Positions 13,560 to 21,089 of a stretch of DNA of 28,434 nt are shown here, piece after piece. Position 1 is the first letter of the stretch; every line of letters begins with the position of its first letter. The DNA comes from Bacteroidales bacterium (GTDB lineage Bacteria; Bacteroidota; Bacteroidia; Bacteroidales; JAGOPY01), in NCBI GenBank assembly GCA_030638325.1, contig DAOWEV010000127.1, positions 1 through 28,434 on the forward strand, written 5' to 3'. A program made the translations under genes and the position numbers. The notes below the pieces were generated by a model. It did no database searches. It saw only the letters and a list, made by a program, of their open reading frames with translations, and was not told the DNA's origin.

Positions 13560-14363
13560 TCACTCAATATCTCCTACAGAAAAAACGTTATGTCCGTTAT
13601 CACATCCCAAATGCATGGCATCCTGGTGCTGCATGATGTCACCACCCCATGTGTTATGGTCATAGGTATGAGGGTTTTTGAACCAGTTTTCCACATTCAT
13701 TATGATTGGGATATGCACCACCTCTCCCTTGTTAATAGTAAAAGAAGATCCGGGTAATGTTACCTCAAAATAATTCTGTATAAAACCTGTGACGTGACCT
13801 TCGTTATCATATATCTGGCCTATTCCGAGGTGAAAGTCAAAAGGCAGAAGTTCCTGTTCTGGATCCATCCATTTTCCATTCAGTTTCATATAGTGATATC
13901 CACCTCCGAGATACTCTGGCCAGAACATCAGTGATTCCGGGTGGTCGACGAACATCAGTGATTGGTTTTTTTGCTCATTAATGCCAACTGTAAAGGATAT
14001 CGAATTATAGAGCCCTGCGGGAATCTCATCGTAAACATCCCAGAGCCAGGTTTCTTCCAGGTCGGTGTCCACATAATGAATATCTTTCCAGTCGTCGATC
14101 ACCTTCTTACTGCCGTCATGAGCATGCAGTGTAACATCTGAAATAAAATACTGTATCTCAGTAACGAGGTAGTGATTGCCCGATGCATTGACATATTTCA
14201 GGGTGTCGGTATCCAGTGGCTGGCCGTCCACATAATGGGAAAACTCAAATTTTATCTTGCCGGTATCTTCCGGCTCGTTGCCATTTGGCTCTTTATTGCA
14301 ACCAGACATAAATAGTACCGGAATTGATAAAACAATCAACATAAGTAAATTCATCAATTTCAT
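13560..14363 (-). CDS. MbnP-family copper-binding lipoprotein
   Basis: A 267-residue lipoprotein: MKLMNLLMLIVLSIPVLFMS then GC, with Cys22 as the lipid-modified residue. The body matches the MbnP pattern: KFEFSHYVDGQPLDTDTLKY near residue 40, NHYLVTEIQYFISDVTLH at about 63, a GGGYHYMKLNGKW segment at 153-165, and a C-terminal MQHQDAMHLGCDNGHNVFSV region. Characterised MbnP binds copper after a tryptophan is oxidised to kynurenine by MbnH. Several tryptophans are available here (for example 105, 107, 148, 165, 227, 239), but I cannot assign the modified one. Together with the MbnH-like gene 83 bp downstream and the copper-type TonB receptor upstream, it forms a probable copper uptake or handling unit. 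Confidence 0.82.
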   Translation of the reverse strand: MKLMNLLMLIVLSIPVLFMSGCNKEPNGNEPEDTGKIKFEFSHYVDGQPLDTDTLKYVNASGNHYLVTEIQYFISDVTLHAHDGSKKVIDDWKDIHYVDTDLEETWLWDVYDEIPAGLYNSISFTVGINEQKNQSLMFVDHPESLMFWPEYLGGGYHYMKLNGKWMDPEQELLPFDFHLGIGQIYDNEGHVTGFIQNYFEVTLPGSSFTINKGEVVHIPIIMNVENWFKNPHTYDHNTWGGDIMQHQDAMHLGCDNGHNVFSVGDIE

Positions 14364-14417
14364 CGGTAAAATAGTTTGTTGTTTTACTTTATTTTTAGCA
14401 AATTTGGTGCCAAACGG

Positions 14418-14473
14418 TGGAATGATGGAATGATGGAAGAATGGAATGGTGGAATGATGGAATGATGGAATGG
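14418..14473 (+). repeat. Octamer array (TGGAATGA), 7 units
   Basis: TGGAATGA, TGGAATGA, TGGAAGAA, TGGAATGG, TGGAATGA, TGGAATGA and TGGAATGG are in exact 8-bp register. The same unit family occurs at 8136-8214. Its inverted partner is CCATTATTCCAACATTCC onward at 14557-14585. Confidence 0.9.
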
Positions 14474-14488
14474 TACTTAAAATTCCTA

Positions 14489-14585
14489 TCCCTCAGTCCC
14501 TCAGTCCCTCAGTCTCTCAGTCTCTCAGTCCCTCCCTCGCTCTCATCTCTTCCCTTCCATTATTCCAACATTCCATCATTCCGTC
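14489..14585 (+). repeat. Octamer array (TCCCTCAG) plus inverted CATTCCA block
   Basis: Five units TCCCTCAG, TCCCTCAG, TCCCTCAG, TCTCTCAG, TCTCTCAG and a decaying tail run from 14489 to about 14536. The stretch 14557-14585 carries CATTATTCCA, ACATTCCA and TCATTCCG, complementary to the array at 14418-14473. The array lies downstream of the lipoprotein stop (14617, minus) and upstream of mbnP. Confidence 0.8.
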
Positions 14586-14616
14586 CTTCAACGCCACTTG
14601 CTTAGCGGATGGAATA

Positions 14617-14985
14617 TCACTCATATGGAATGGTTCCTGAAACAGTAACATATTTGATAGTATCATGTGTGCTGGATCCCTCTTTATATACTTTTCCATC
14701 GATCAGTATCTGTACTTTAATGGCGGAGTTGATGTCTTTATAAATGGTTGACACAAATACGATATCTCCTTCATTGCCAATATAAGAATAGGTCCACTGA
14801 TCCTGGGCGCTGTTAGCTGTGATCACTTCCTTGATCAATTCACCCTGATCGCTCAGGTAATTCACATTGTATTCGGATATTGAATTGGTGATCAGGTACT
14901 TCACCGTTTTATCATTTACCCGCTCACAGGATATCAATACCAGAAACCCTGCAATCATTATTAACAATATCTTCATCTTTTGCAT
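14617..14985 (-). CDS. Small lipoprotein, possibly MmpS-like
   Basis: A 122-residue protein with a lipobox-type signal (MKILLIMIAGFLVLISC from the second methionine; Cys20 counting from the first). The mature part is a small beta-rich domain. Its end (YSYIGNEGDIVFVSTIYKD, then KVQILIDGKVYKEGSSTHDT and VTVSGTIPYE) resembles the MmpS-like accessory-protein fold (W-x-Y, G-D, DGKVYKE pattern), but the match is from memory and short. It lies between the copper-type TonB receptor and mbnP on the same strand, so it probably belongs to the copper locus; its function is unknown. Confidence 0.7.
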   Translation of the reverse strand: MQKMKILLIMIAGFLVLISCERVNDKTVKYLITNSISEYNVNYLSDQGELIKEVITANSAQDQWTYSYIGNEGDIVFVSTIYKDINSAIKVQILIDGKVYKEGSSTHDTIKYVTVSGTIPYE

Positions 14986-15007
14986 CGTTTTATATTCTTT
15001 ACCCTTA

Positions 15008-15098
15008 AACCTTGAACCTTGAACCCTGAACCCTGAACCTTGAACCTTGAACCCTGAACCTTGAACCCTGAACCCTGAACCTCAAACCTTGAACCTCA
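15008..15098 (+). repeat. Heptad array (AACCTTG / AACCCTG), 13 units
   Basis: Thirteen units are in exact register: AACCTTG x2, AACCCTG x2, AACCTTG x2, AACCCTG, AACCTTG, AACCCTG x2, AACCTCA, AACCTTG, AACCTCA. The last units overlap the 3' end of the TonB receptor gene: its final residues (RFKV) and TGA stop at 15084-15082 are array units. The array fills the gap to the downstream lipoprotein gene. Confidence 0.95.
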
Positions 15099-17196
15099 AA
15101 CTAATGTACCATACCCTTCCCTGCTCGTACAGGTTCTCAGTGCTGCCTATGATCCGCCTGTTGAGGTGCTCGTAATAGGCTTTGTTGAACATGTTTTTAA
15201 CGCCCCCGTCAATTGAAAGGTATTTATTAAGATTATATACAAAAGAAAAATCGGCAAGCACAAAACCGGGTGTTTTTTCTTCATAGAACGATTCGGATAT
15301 TTTGTTTTGGGGGTTCACCATCCTTACACTAATTCTCGGAACAAATTTCCCTTTGCAGAACCGGTATAGAGCTGAAATGCTTCCCTCCATAGGGGGGATT
15401 TCGGGCAGGGGATCATTTTTGACCTCCACCTGCCCAACCACTTCATTATTCTCTATGATATATTTGGTAGCAGAAGGATTAATCCCCATCGTATAAGAAA
15501 CAGAAGCGACTATCCCGAGCTTATGTTCGGAAGGAATTGCATAAGTCAGTTCAAACCCGGTGAGCCAGACATTCCCGATATTCTGAAATTCCTTTACCCC
15601 AAGCACTCCTTTTGTCTGCGGTTTTATTTCAGATTCCGGAATATGAACACCCGAGATATAATCGGTAATGTAGGAGTAGAAGATATTAGCCTGGAGCCGG
15701 CCGGCCTTATCGGAATAATACTTAAGCGTAAGGTCGATCTCATTGTTTGCCTCCGGTTTCAGCTTTGGGTTTCCGAGGTAATCATATTTGTCATATCCGA
15801 TCGGGAGCAGAATGATATATCTTTCGGTCATATCCGGACTTCTGACGCCTCTTCCGATAGCGAGGCTCAAAGAGAGCTTCTTTGAAAAATGATAGGTACC
15901 GCCTGTGCTGATACTGAAATTGGTATATTTTGAGTCCACATCTGAGTTCTGAAAGACAGCTTCTCCACCCATATTTTTCCAGATCATATCACCCGAAGAT
16001 GCCATATTCAGATCCAGGCGGATCGCAGTGACCAGATCCAGTGACTTGAATGATTTATCATGTTCTGCAAAAAAACCGAAATTCTGTATATGTGCATCCT
16101 CCCAAAGCATCTCATTTTTAACCGGTAAAGTGGGTTGAAGGATAAAATACTTGGTGCGGTCTCCGTTTTTATAGATATTTTCAAAATCAGTCCCGAAAAA
16201 AAGCTGGCATTTGCCGGTATTTATTCCCGCTTCTGCCCGGTAGCCATAATTAATAGCATGGATATCAGATATTGCTACAACGGTATCGGAAAAAGGCCGG
16301 TATTTATTGTCCATGAGATGATTCACATCCGAATGATAAAATTTGGCACGTAAACTATTTATGGTATTGGAAATTTTCCCTGCATAATCCAGTGACAGTA
16401 AATGGGTATCATCTGTCCGTTCATCCATGGGCAGCGCCGGGTACAAAACATCCCTGCCATAAGACCGGTCGTAGGAAAAGATGAAACTATGATTCCGGAC
16501 CGGTGAAACCCCCAACTGTGCGGTATAGTTGTATCTTTTATAGGAAGATTTCACGGTCTCACCTCTACCGTCTTTGTAGTTACCGTAGTTTTTATAATTA
16601 CCTGATAAATGGAAATAGATATTCTTATTGCCACCTGTTACGGAAATATGTTCTTTCATTCCGTTCCAGTTACTTTCATATCCCATCAGGGCCGAAACAT
16701 TTACTTCGAATTCAGGAGCATACGATGGCTTGATGGTTTTCATATTGATGACGCCCCCAAAGTTTGGTCCATAACGCAAGGCATACGGGCCTTTTATGAT
16801 CTCAATCTCGAGCAGGTCATCTATGTCGATATGAGCAGTGGCAGGATCCATCCGGTTTGGGCATCCACCCTCTATTTTCTGACCATTGTTCAACTGCACG
16901 TTCAGTTGTGAATACTTGAGTCCCCTCACCACCGGGTCAATGCTGTTCCCACCTTTTCTGATCCCCGAAACATTTGGTACCGACCGGAGAAAATCACCTA
17001 CATCCTGCACAGCAATTTCATCGATCCCCCGTTTCTCTAATTTATTGACCTGATATGGGATTTTTTTATAATGGATGTCGATGATCTCAAATTCATTTAG
17101 GGTGATCAAAGTGTCAGGCCCCTCGATTTCCTGTGAAGACAGATGTTGGGTGGTCAGTAAAAAAGAAAGCCCAAACAGTAAAAATGTTCTGTACAT
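15082..17196 (-). CDS. TonB-dependent outer-membrane receptor, OprC/NosA-like copper type
   Basis: A 704-residue receptor. After a signal peptide (MYRTFLLFGLSFLLTTQHLS then SQ) comes the plug domain (about 35-155) with VQDVGDFLRSVPNVSGIRKG and VVRGLKYSQLNVQLNNGQKI, then the beta-barrel ending in WYISLRFKV. The plug carries GGCPNRMDPATAHI with Cys112 and Met116 (CxxxM). Further on, HLM gives His293 and Met295 (HxM). These match the CxxxM-HxM copper site described for Pseudomonas OprC, with nearly the same spacing (181 versus 180 residues from Cys to His, from memory). The receptor probably imports copper ions. It heads a minus-strand set with a lipoprotein, MbnP and MbnH. Two TAAATTTG -7 boxes precede the start. 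The last codons lie in the heptad array. Confidence 0.88.
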   Translation of the reverse strand: MYRTFLLFGLSFLLTTQHLSSQEIEGPDTLITLNEFEIIDIHYKKIPYQVNKLEKRGIDEIAVQDVGDFLRSVPNVSGIRKGGNSIDPVVRGLKYSQLNVQLNNGQKIEGGCPNRMDPATAHIDIDDLLEIEIIKGPYALRYGPNFGGVINMKTIKPSYAPEFEVNVSALMGYESNWNGMKEHISVTGGNKNIYFHLSGNYKNYGNYKDGRGETVKSSYKRYNYTAQLGVSPVRNHSFIFSYDRSYGRDVLYPALPMDERTDDTHLLSLDYAGKISNTINSLRAKFYHSDVNHLMDNKYRPFSDTVVAISDIHAINYGYRAEAGINTGKCQLFFGTDFENIYKNGDRTKYFILQPTLPVKNEMLWEDAHIQNFGFFAEHDKSFKSLDLVTAIRLDLNMASSGDMIWKNMGGEAVFQNSDVDSKYTNFSISTGGTYHFSKKLSLSLAIGRGVRSPDMTERYIILLPIGYDKYDYLGNPKLKPEANNEIDLTLKYYSDKAGRLQANIFYSYITDYISGVHIPESEIKPQTKGVLGVKEFQNIGNVWLTGFELTYAIPSEHKLGIVASVSYTMGINPSATKYIIENNEVVGQVEVKNDPLPEIPPMEGSISALYRFCKGKFVPRISVRMVNPQNKISESFYEEKTPGFVLADFSFVYNLNKYLSIDGGVKNMFNKAYYEHLNRRIIGSTENLYEQGRVWYISLRFKV

Positions 17197-17217
17197 TATG
17201 ATAATAATGATTTACTG

Positions 17218-17225
17218 CAAATTTA
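17218..17225 (-). promoter_or_regulatory. -7 box of the copper receptor gene (TAAATTTG)
   Basis: TAAATTTG on the minus strand fits TAnnTTTG, 21 bp before the ATG at 17196. A second identical box lies at 17248-17241, 23 bp further upstream. Either could serve the copper locus. Confidence 0.5.
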
Positions 17226-17248
17226 CATATTTATTGCATTCAAATTTA

Positions 17249-17497
17249 TTAAATGTGTTATTTATACGGCTTTCTAAATAGAACCCGAACACTCTAACCT
17301 GGACAAGCCAGAACCAAACAGAATATAACAGTTTGGTCTTATCTATTAGTCAAAATGATGATTGGTCAAATCCGAAACCCTAAGCTCTAAATTCTAAATA
17401 ATATCAAACTCCAAATCTTCTAAATTCAAAACATTAGCTTATTAACAAGTCAGTTGTTAGTGGTTTGGATATTTGTGCTTTATACATTTGAATTTGT
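17249..17497. other. Gene-free gap with traces of repeats
   Basis: This divergent gap holds no ORF of substance. Loose CTAAATT-type heptads (CTAAGCT, CTAAATT, CTAAATA, about 17380-17400) are visible. At 17488-17506 lies TTGAATTTGTTTAGGATTT, whose exact reverse complement is at 20047-20065. Otherwise I see nothing specific. Confidence 0.5.
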
Positions 17498-17532
17498 TTA
17501 GGATTTAGGATTTAGGTTTTCGAATTTCAATT
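17498..17532 (+). repeat. Heptad array (TTAGGAT)
   Basis: TTAGGAT, TTAGGAT, TTAGGTT, TTCGAAT and TTCAATT are in exact 7-bp register. The array lies 75 bp upstream of the Smr-gene promoter. Confidence 0.8.
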
Positions 17533-17606
17533 TTCTGCCAAAAAAACACGAATATCAAAATTATGAACCTAACACATGAACACCCGTTTCCTACAGGAAT
17601 TCTTCC

Positions 17607-17614
17607 TAACTTTG
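17607..17614 (+). promoter_or_regulatory. -7 box of the Smr gene (TAACTTTG)
   Basis: TAACTTTG fits TAnnTTTG and lies 15 bp before the ATG at 17629. It falls inside the longer frame opened by an ATG at 17563, arguing for the downstream start and a very short leader. Confidence 0.65.
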
Positions 17615-17628
17615 CAAAAAGCGGTCTA

Positions 17629-18720
17629 ATGAAATTCAAAGTAGGAGATAGGGTTAAATTCCTGAATGAGTCGGGGGGTGGCATTGTCAGCAAGATCATC
17701 AGCAGCTCCCTCGTAAACGTTGCTATTGAAGATGGTTTTGATATCCCCACCTTGACGAGCGATCTGCTTTTAATGGAATCTTCCGGGAAGGTGGCCGGTA
17801 TGTTTGATGAAGAGTTCAATGTTGAACTGCCCGAAAAGCGGCAGGAAGCCAATGTGAAAGATAATGATCAGGAACCGGAAGATGAGCGCGTCAGCCAACT
17901 GCGCAATCTTTCTTTCAGGGTAAAAAATGAAGCAGGTGTTTACCTTGCTTATGTCCCCCATGACCAGAAATGGATGGTAACCGGGGCACTTGAGATCTAT
18001 CTCGTCAACCATACGGAATATGACATCATCTTCAGCCTTTTTCTGGAAGAGGAAGCCGGTACATACACAGGTATCGATTATGATATCGTGCCTGCAAAAT
18101 CAAAAATTCTGATTGAGACCATTGAAAGAGAGGACCTGGAGAAATGGCTAAAGGGCATCGTTCAGTTCATGTTCCATAAAAACCATCCTGAAAGGATCCT
18201 GATGCCGGCAAGCGCCAGGTTCACTATCAAGCCGGTGAGGCTGATCAATGAAGACAGCTATAAAGAAACCGAATTTATCGAGGAAAGGTCGGTACTGTAC
18301 TCACTCGCAAGCCTTTCGTCACAAGCTTTCGTAGCTGAAAGTGATAACAAGGCAGCACAGCAATCCATTTCTCAGAAACAGATCACGGAAGTAAAGCCTC
18401 AGGAGCTTATTGATAAGCACCGGACCGGCCCTCATGATGCCGTGGTGGATTTGCATATTGGCGAGCTGATGACCAATATCGCCGGTATGTCGAGCCACGA
18501 CATGCTGACTTTCCAGATCAATTATTTTACCCGTTGCCTGGAGAGTGCCATTACTAATAACTACCGGAAAGTCACCTTCATTCATGGTGTGGGCAACGGC
18601 GCTTTAAAAAATGCCATCATCAAAAAACTCAAAGAATATGAAGGCCTGAAAAATCACAGCGCTTCACTTGCGAAGTTTGGTGTTGGGGCGATCGATGTGG
18701 TAATCAGGCCGTTGCTATAG
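17629..18720 (+). CDS. DUF2027 and Smr-domain protein
   Basis: A 363-residue cytoplasmic protein. MKFKVGDRVKFLNESGGG opens a KOW/Tudor-like DUF2027 region (about 1-70). An acidic linker (residues 70-90) leads to a beta-rich middle domain (about 92-235) and a low-complexity stretch. A C-terminal Smr domain (about 270-363) follows, with VDLHIGEL (Asp274 to His276) and HGVGNGAL (319-326), the two hallmark motifs of MutS2/Smr nucleases. This architecture is characteristic of Bacteroidota; a nucleic-acid role is likely but its substrate is not established. I start at 17629, not 17563, because homology begins there and the -7 box lies between. The stop is followed 12 bp later by the next gene. Confidence 0.9.
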   Translation: MKFKVGDRVKFLNESGGGIVSKIISSSLVNVAIEDGFDIPTLTSDLLLMESSGKVAGMFDEEFNVELPEKRQEANVKDNDQEPEDERVSQLRNLSFRVKNEAGVYLAYVPHDQKWMVTGALEIYLVNHTEYDIIFSLFLEEEAGTYTGIDYDIVPAKSKILIETIEREDLEKWLKGIVQFMFHKNHPERILMPASARFTIKPVRLINEDSYKETEFIEERSVLYSLASLSSQAFVAESDNKAAQQSISQKQITEVKPQELIDKHRTGPHDAVVDLHIGELMTNIAGMSSHDMLTFQINYFTRCLESAITNNYRKVTFIHGVGNGALKNAIIKKLKEYEGLKNHSASLAKFGVGAIDVVIRPLL

Positions 18721-18732
18721 AAAGGCAAGCTT

Positions 18733-19131
18733 GTGATTTATAGGATAGCTGCAGATCTTTTAGTGGTTCTCCACCTCGGATTTATCATCTTCGTGGTGGC
18801 CGGTGGCTTCCTTGTCCTGAGGTGGCGATGGCTCATCTTTATACATATTCCTGCAGTTGTATGGGGAGCCTTGATCGAGTTTCAGGGGTGGCTATGTCCT
18901 CTCACTCCGCTGGAACAGCAGTTCAGGCAATCTGGCGGGCAGGCTGGTTATACCGGTGGTTTCATTGAACATTATATTATACCCATAGTGTACCCCTCAG
19001 AACTTTCATACGAAATACAGATAATCCTGGGTGCTTTTGTTGTTGTAGTAAATGTTGCAGTATACGGATGGATGCTGGCACGGCTCAGGAAGAGGTTGAA
19101 TAATGAACACCGAACACCGAACGCCGAATAA
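18733..19131 (+). CDS. DUF2784 family membrane protein
   Basis: A 132-residue protein with a GTG start, 12 bp after the Smr gene stop and so probably co-transcribed. It shows the DUF2784 pattern: IAADLLVVLHLGFIIFVVAG, RWRWLIFIHIPAVVWGALIE, GWLCPLTPLEQQFR and GFIEHYIIPIVYP, with about four membrane segments. The family has no known function. The natural protein should end around WMLARLRKR. The last residues, NNEHRTPNAE and the stop TAA, are encoded by heptad-array units (GAATAAT, GAACACC, GAACACC, GAACGCC, GAATAAT), so the C-terminal tail looks array-derived. Confidence 0.85.
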   Translation: MIYRIAADLLVVLHLGFIIFVVAGGFLVLRWRWLIFIHIPAVVWGALIEFQGWLCPLTPLEQQFRQSGGQAGYTGGFIEHYIIPIVYPSELSYEIQIILGAFVVVVNVAVYGWMLARLRKRLNNEHRTPNAE

Positions 19132-19132
19132 T
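19098..19132 (+). repeat. Heptad array (GAACACC) inside a gene end
   Basis: GAATAAT, GAACACC, GAACACC, GAACGCC and GAATAAT are in exact register. They encode the last residues and stop of the DUF2784 protein. Confidence 0.9.
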
Positions 19133-19215
19133 GAAGTTCCCCCTTTTCGCCATTTTTTTCAGATGTTTCTATACTTTTTATCTCGAATTTTCTGCATGAT
19201 TAGCTCATTGTTTTC

Positions 19216-19243
19216 TTGAATTTCGATATTCATTATTCGATAT
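19216..19243 (+). repeat. Heptad array (TCGATAT)
   Basis: TTGAATT, TCGATAT, TCATTAT and TCGATAT are in 7-bp register, in the convergent gap 56 bp downstream of the rhomboid stop. Confidence 0.7.
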
Positions 19244-19298
19244 TTTGACGACAGAATAAATTACAATAGGTCTGGGTGTTCCAATGCGGAAAACAGGT

Positions 19299-19913
19299 CT
19301 AATTGAAATAGCTTTCAATCTGCTCTAAAAAGCTCATCACAAAAGCCGGTTTGAGGGCTATAGTTAATACCAAACCATAAATGGCTCCCCAGAAATGGGC
19401 GTTGTGGCCGACATTGTCGGCGCCGCGCCTTGCCATAGAAGCGGAATAGATCAGGTATAGAACCCCAAAGATGACAGAAGGGATTGGGAAAGGGATGGGG
19501 AAGATGAACAAGGATCCTGCAGGGTAGATCAGGATGCTGGAAAAAACCACTGCGGAAACGGCTCCGGAGGCCCCCACAGCCGTGTAGTAGGGATTGTCTT
19601 TATTCTTTCCAAAGTCAAACAGCACCGAGAACACAATACCGCCCAGGTATAACAATACGAAATAGATAAAGGCTTTTGCCCCGAAGTAAAATTGAAATGC
19701 CTGTATCACGGCTTCACCGAATGAGTACAATACGAACATGTTGATGATCAAATGCCCCCAGTTGGCATGCAATACCGCATAGGAGAAAAAGCGCCAGCCT
19801 TCCCGGTTGTGTTTGATCGCATAAGCGCTGAAACGCAGCTTGTCAAATAATAACCGGTTCCTGAACCCCAGAACCGAAACCAAAACCGTTATCACTATTA
19901 TTCCAATGATCAT
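19299..19913 (-). CDS. Rhomboid family intramembrane serine protease
   Basis: A 204-residue polytopic membrane protein of minimal six-helix rhomboid type, which cleaves transmembrane substrates within the bilayer. The catalytic pair is present: Ser116 in VGASGAVSAV and His173 in HNAHFWGAIYG. The helix-2 motif HANWGHLIINM (His49 to Met59) carries the oxyanion-hole His/Asn residues. A DKLRFSAYAIKHNREGWRFF segment before the core matches the usual loop. It is convergent with the DUF2784 gene. A 350-bp repeat-bearing gap lies upstream, where I see no clear promoter. Its substrate is unknown. Confidence 0.93.
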   Translation of the reverse strand: MIIGIIVITVLVSVLGFRNRLLFDKLRFSAYAIKHNREGWRFFSYAVLHANWGHLIINMFVLYSFGEAVIQAFQFYFGAKAFIYFVLLYLGGIVFSVLFDFGKNKDNPYYTAVGASGAVSAVVFSSILIYPAGSLFIFPIPFPIPSVIFGVLYLIYSASMARRGADNVGHNAHFWGAIYGLVLTIALKPAFVMSFLEQIESYFN

Positions 19914-20025
19914 ATCTAATGCTCTGATCCGAACAAGCCGGAATTTATTTCATTGTGAGAAACCACTTCCTATTGGCGTGGTCATGTTTCTATGGCTATT
20001 CCGTTGAGGGCTTCACCATTTGTTT

Positions 20026-20202
20026 AAATCCTAAATCCTAATATCGAAATCCTAAACAAATTCAAAACTCAAATGTTCCAATGACACAAACAAAGCATCT
20101 ACATTTCACGTTCAAAATGAAGTGCAGTACAGCACTGTTTGGTCATTTGAATTTTGTCCATTAGATATTGTTTAGTATTTCGGATTTCGTGCTTCGGATT
20201 TG
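20026..20202. repeat. Imperfect inverted pair of heptad arrays (AAATCCT / GGATTTC)
   Basis: The left arm at 20026-20060 is AAATCCT, AAATCCT, AATATCG, AAATCCT, AAACAAA. The right arm at about 20142-20202 runs CATTTGAATTTTG onward to GTATTTC, GGATTTC, GTGCTTC, GGATTTG. The arms are roughly reverse complements, so the segment can fold into a long imperfect hairpin. At its centre, AGTGC-AGTACA-GCACT (20121-20136) is a smaller stem. TTGAATTTGTTTAGGATTT (minus strand, 20065-20047) recurs exactly at 17488-17506. The rest of the 19914-20266 gap shows nothing I can name. Confidence 0.65.
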
Positions 20203-20266
20203 TATTAATAAACGCTCCATACACCCCTATGGGCGGGGATTCTTAACTTATAATTTAAAATTATCA

Positions 20267-21085
20267 CTACCCTGTCATCACCTCCCCTGTATTATAATCC
20301 AGTTCTGACCCGAACATGCTGTGTGGCACAAGATAAACAGCCAGCAGGACTATCGAAGCGGCCAGGGCCCATCCTCTTTTTTCAGGGTTTTTCCATAGCC
20401 GAAGTACGGCGATAAGCCAAAAGAAAAAAGCGACCAGTGTCTTATTATCCGTAAGGTCCTGCCCGAAAGGCCAGCCTGTCCATAAGTCACCGAAGGCCAG
20501 CCACTGAACAACAGGTCCTAATATTAAGCCCCCAAGAAAGAGCGTAATGGCGGTTATCATAGCATACTTAAATGTTTGCTTCCCCCTTGCCAAAGCTTCC
20601 AGCCCGGTGCGGGTAGAGAACAACATGGCAAGGAACATCAACACAATGTGCGGTGCCAGGATCAGTATCGAAACCGCTCCTGTAAACCGGATGATGACAG
20701 GCTCTTCAGTGAGCACCACCGTCTCTTTGCCGGTATACAATTCTACTTTGTAAGCCAGTTTACCGGCAGGTGGCTGGTTCGGCAGGATGCCAATCAGTTG
20801 CTCATTCTCCCGGATCATACTGAAAATTGTCCATGGTTCATCAGATGGGTATCTTTTGTATTTTAGTTTACCCTGGATCTTTATGTTTTCAGCATAAATT
20901 TTTATCATTGCATTGTCATCACCTCCATGCGACCGCAGCAACTTGTATTTTAACTTTTTACCCGCGATCTGAACCTTCCCTTTAACAGGTTGGGTGGGGC
21001 CGGTGGCTTTTTGGTATACCACGATACCAAGTGTGAAGATCACTGCAATAACCCAGAGCAATGTGGATTTTAGCTTTATTGTCAT
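20267..21085 (-). CDS. Membrane protein of unknown function
   Basis: A 272-residue protein that I do not recognise by family. An N-terminal membrane segment (residues 8-25) anchors an exported beta-rich domain (about 30-135; KVQIAGKKLKYKLLRSHGGD, PWTIFSMIRENEQLIGILPN, KLAYKVELYTGKETVVLTEE). Four further hydrophobic helices (about 133-156, 174-195, 218-228, 240-252) follow. A striking loop, LWTGWPFGQDLTDNKT (216-231), lies between helices, and the tail ends SELDYNTGEVMTG. It is co-directional with the GH3 gene, 113 bp downstream across a heptad array, and could be expressed with it. Conserved charged residues in a membrane loop hint at a cofactor or ion role, but this is speculative. Confidence 0.75.
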   Translation of the reverse strand: MTIKLKSTLLWVIAVIFTLGIVVYQKATGPTQPVKGKVQIAGKKLKYKLLRSHGGDDNAMIKIYAENIKIQGKLKYKRYPSDEPWTIFSMIRENEQLIGILPNQPPAGKLAYKVELYTGKETVVLTEEPVIIRFTGAVSILILAPHIVLMFLAMLFSTRTGLEALARGKQTFKYAMITAITLFLGGLILGPVVQWLAFGDLWTGWPFGQDLTDNKTLVAFFFWLIAVLRLWKNPEKRGWALAASIVLLAVYLVPHSMFGSELDYNTGEVMTG

Positions 21086-21089
21086 TCTT

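Noticed and set aside
12328..13563. The longer mbnH-like gene starting at 13563
   Set aside because: The extra 29 residues are array translation from a GTG start, and the lipoprotein signal starts at the ATG at 13476.
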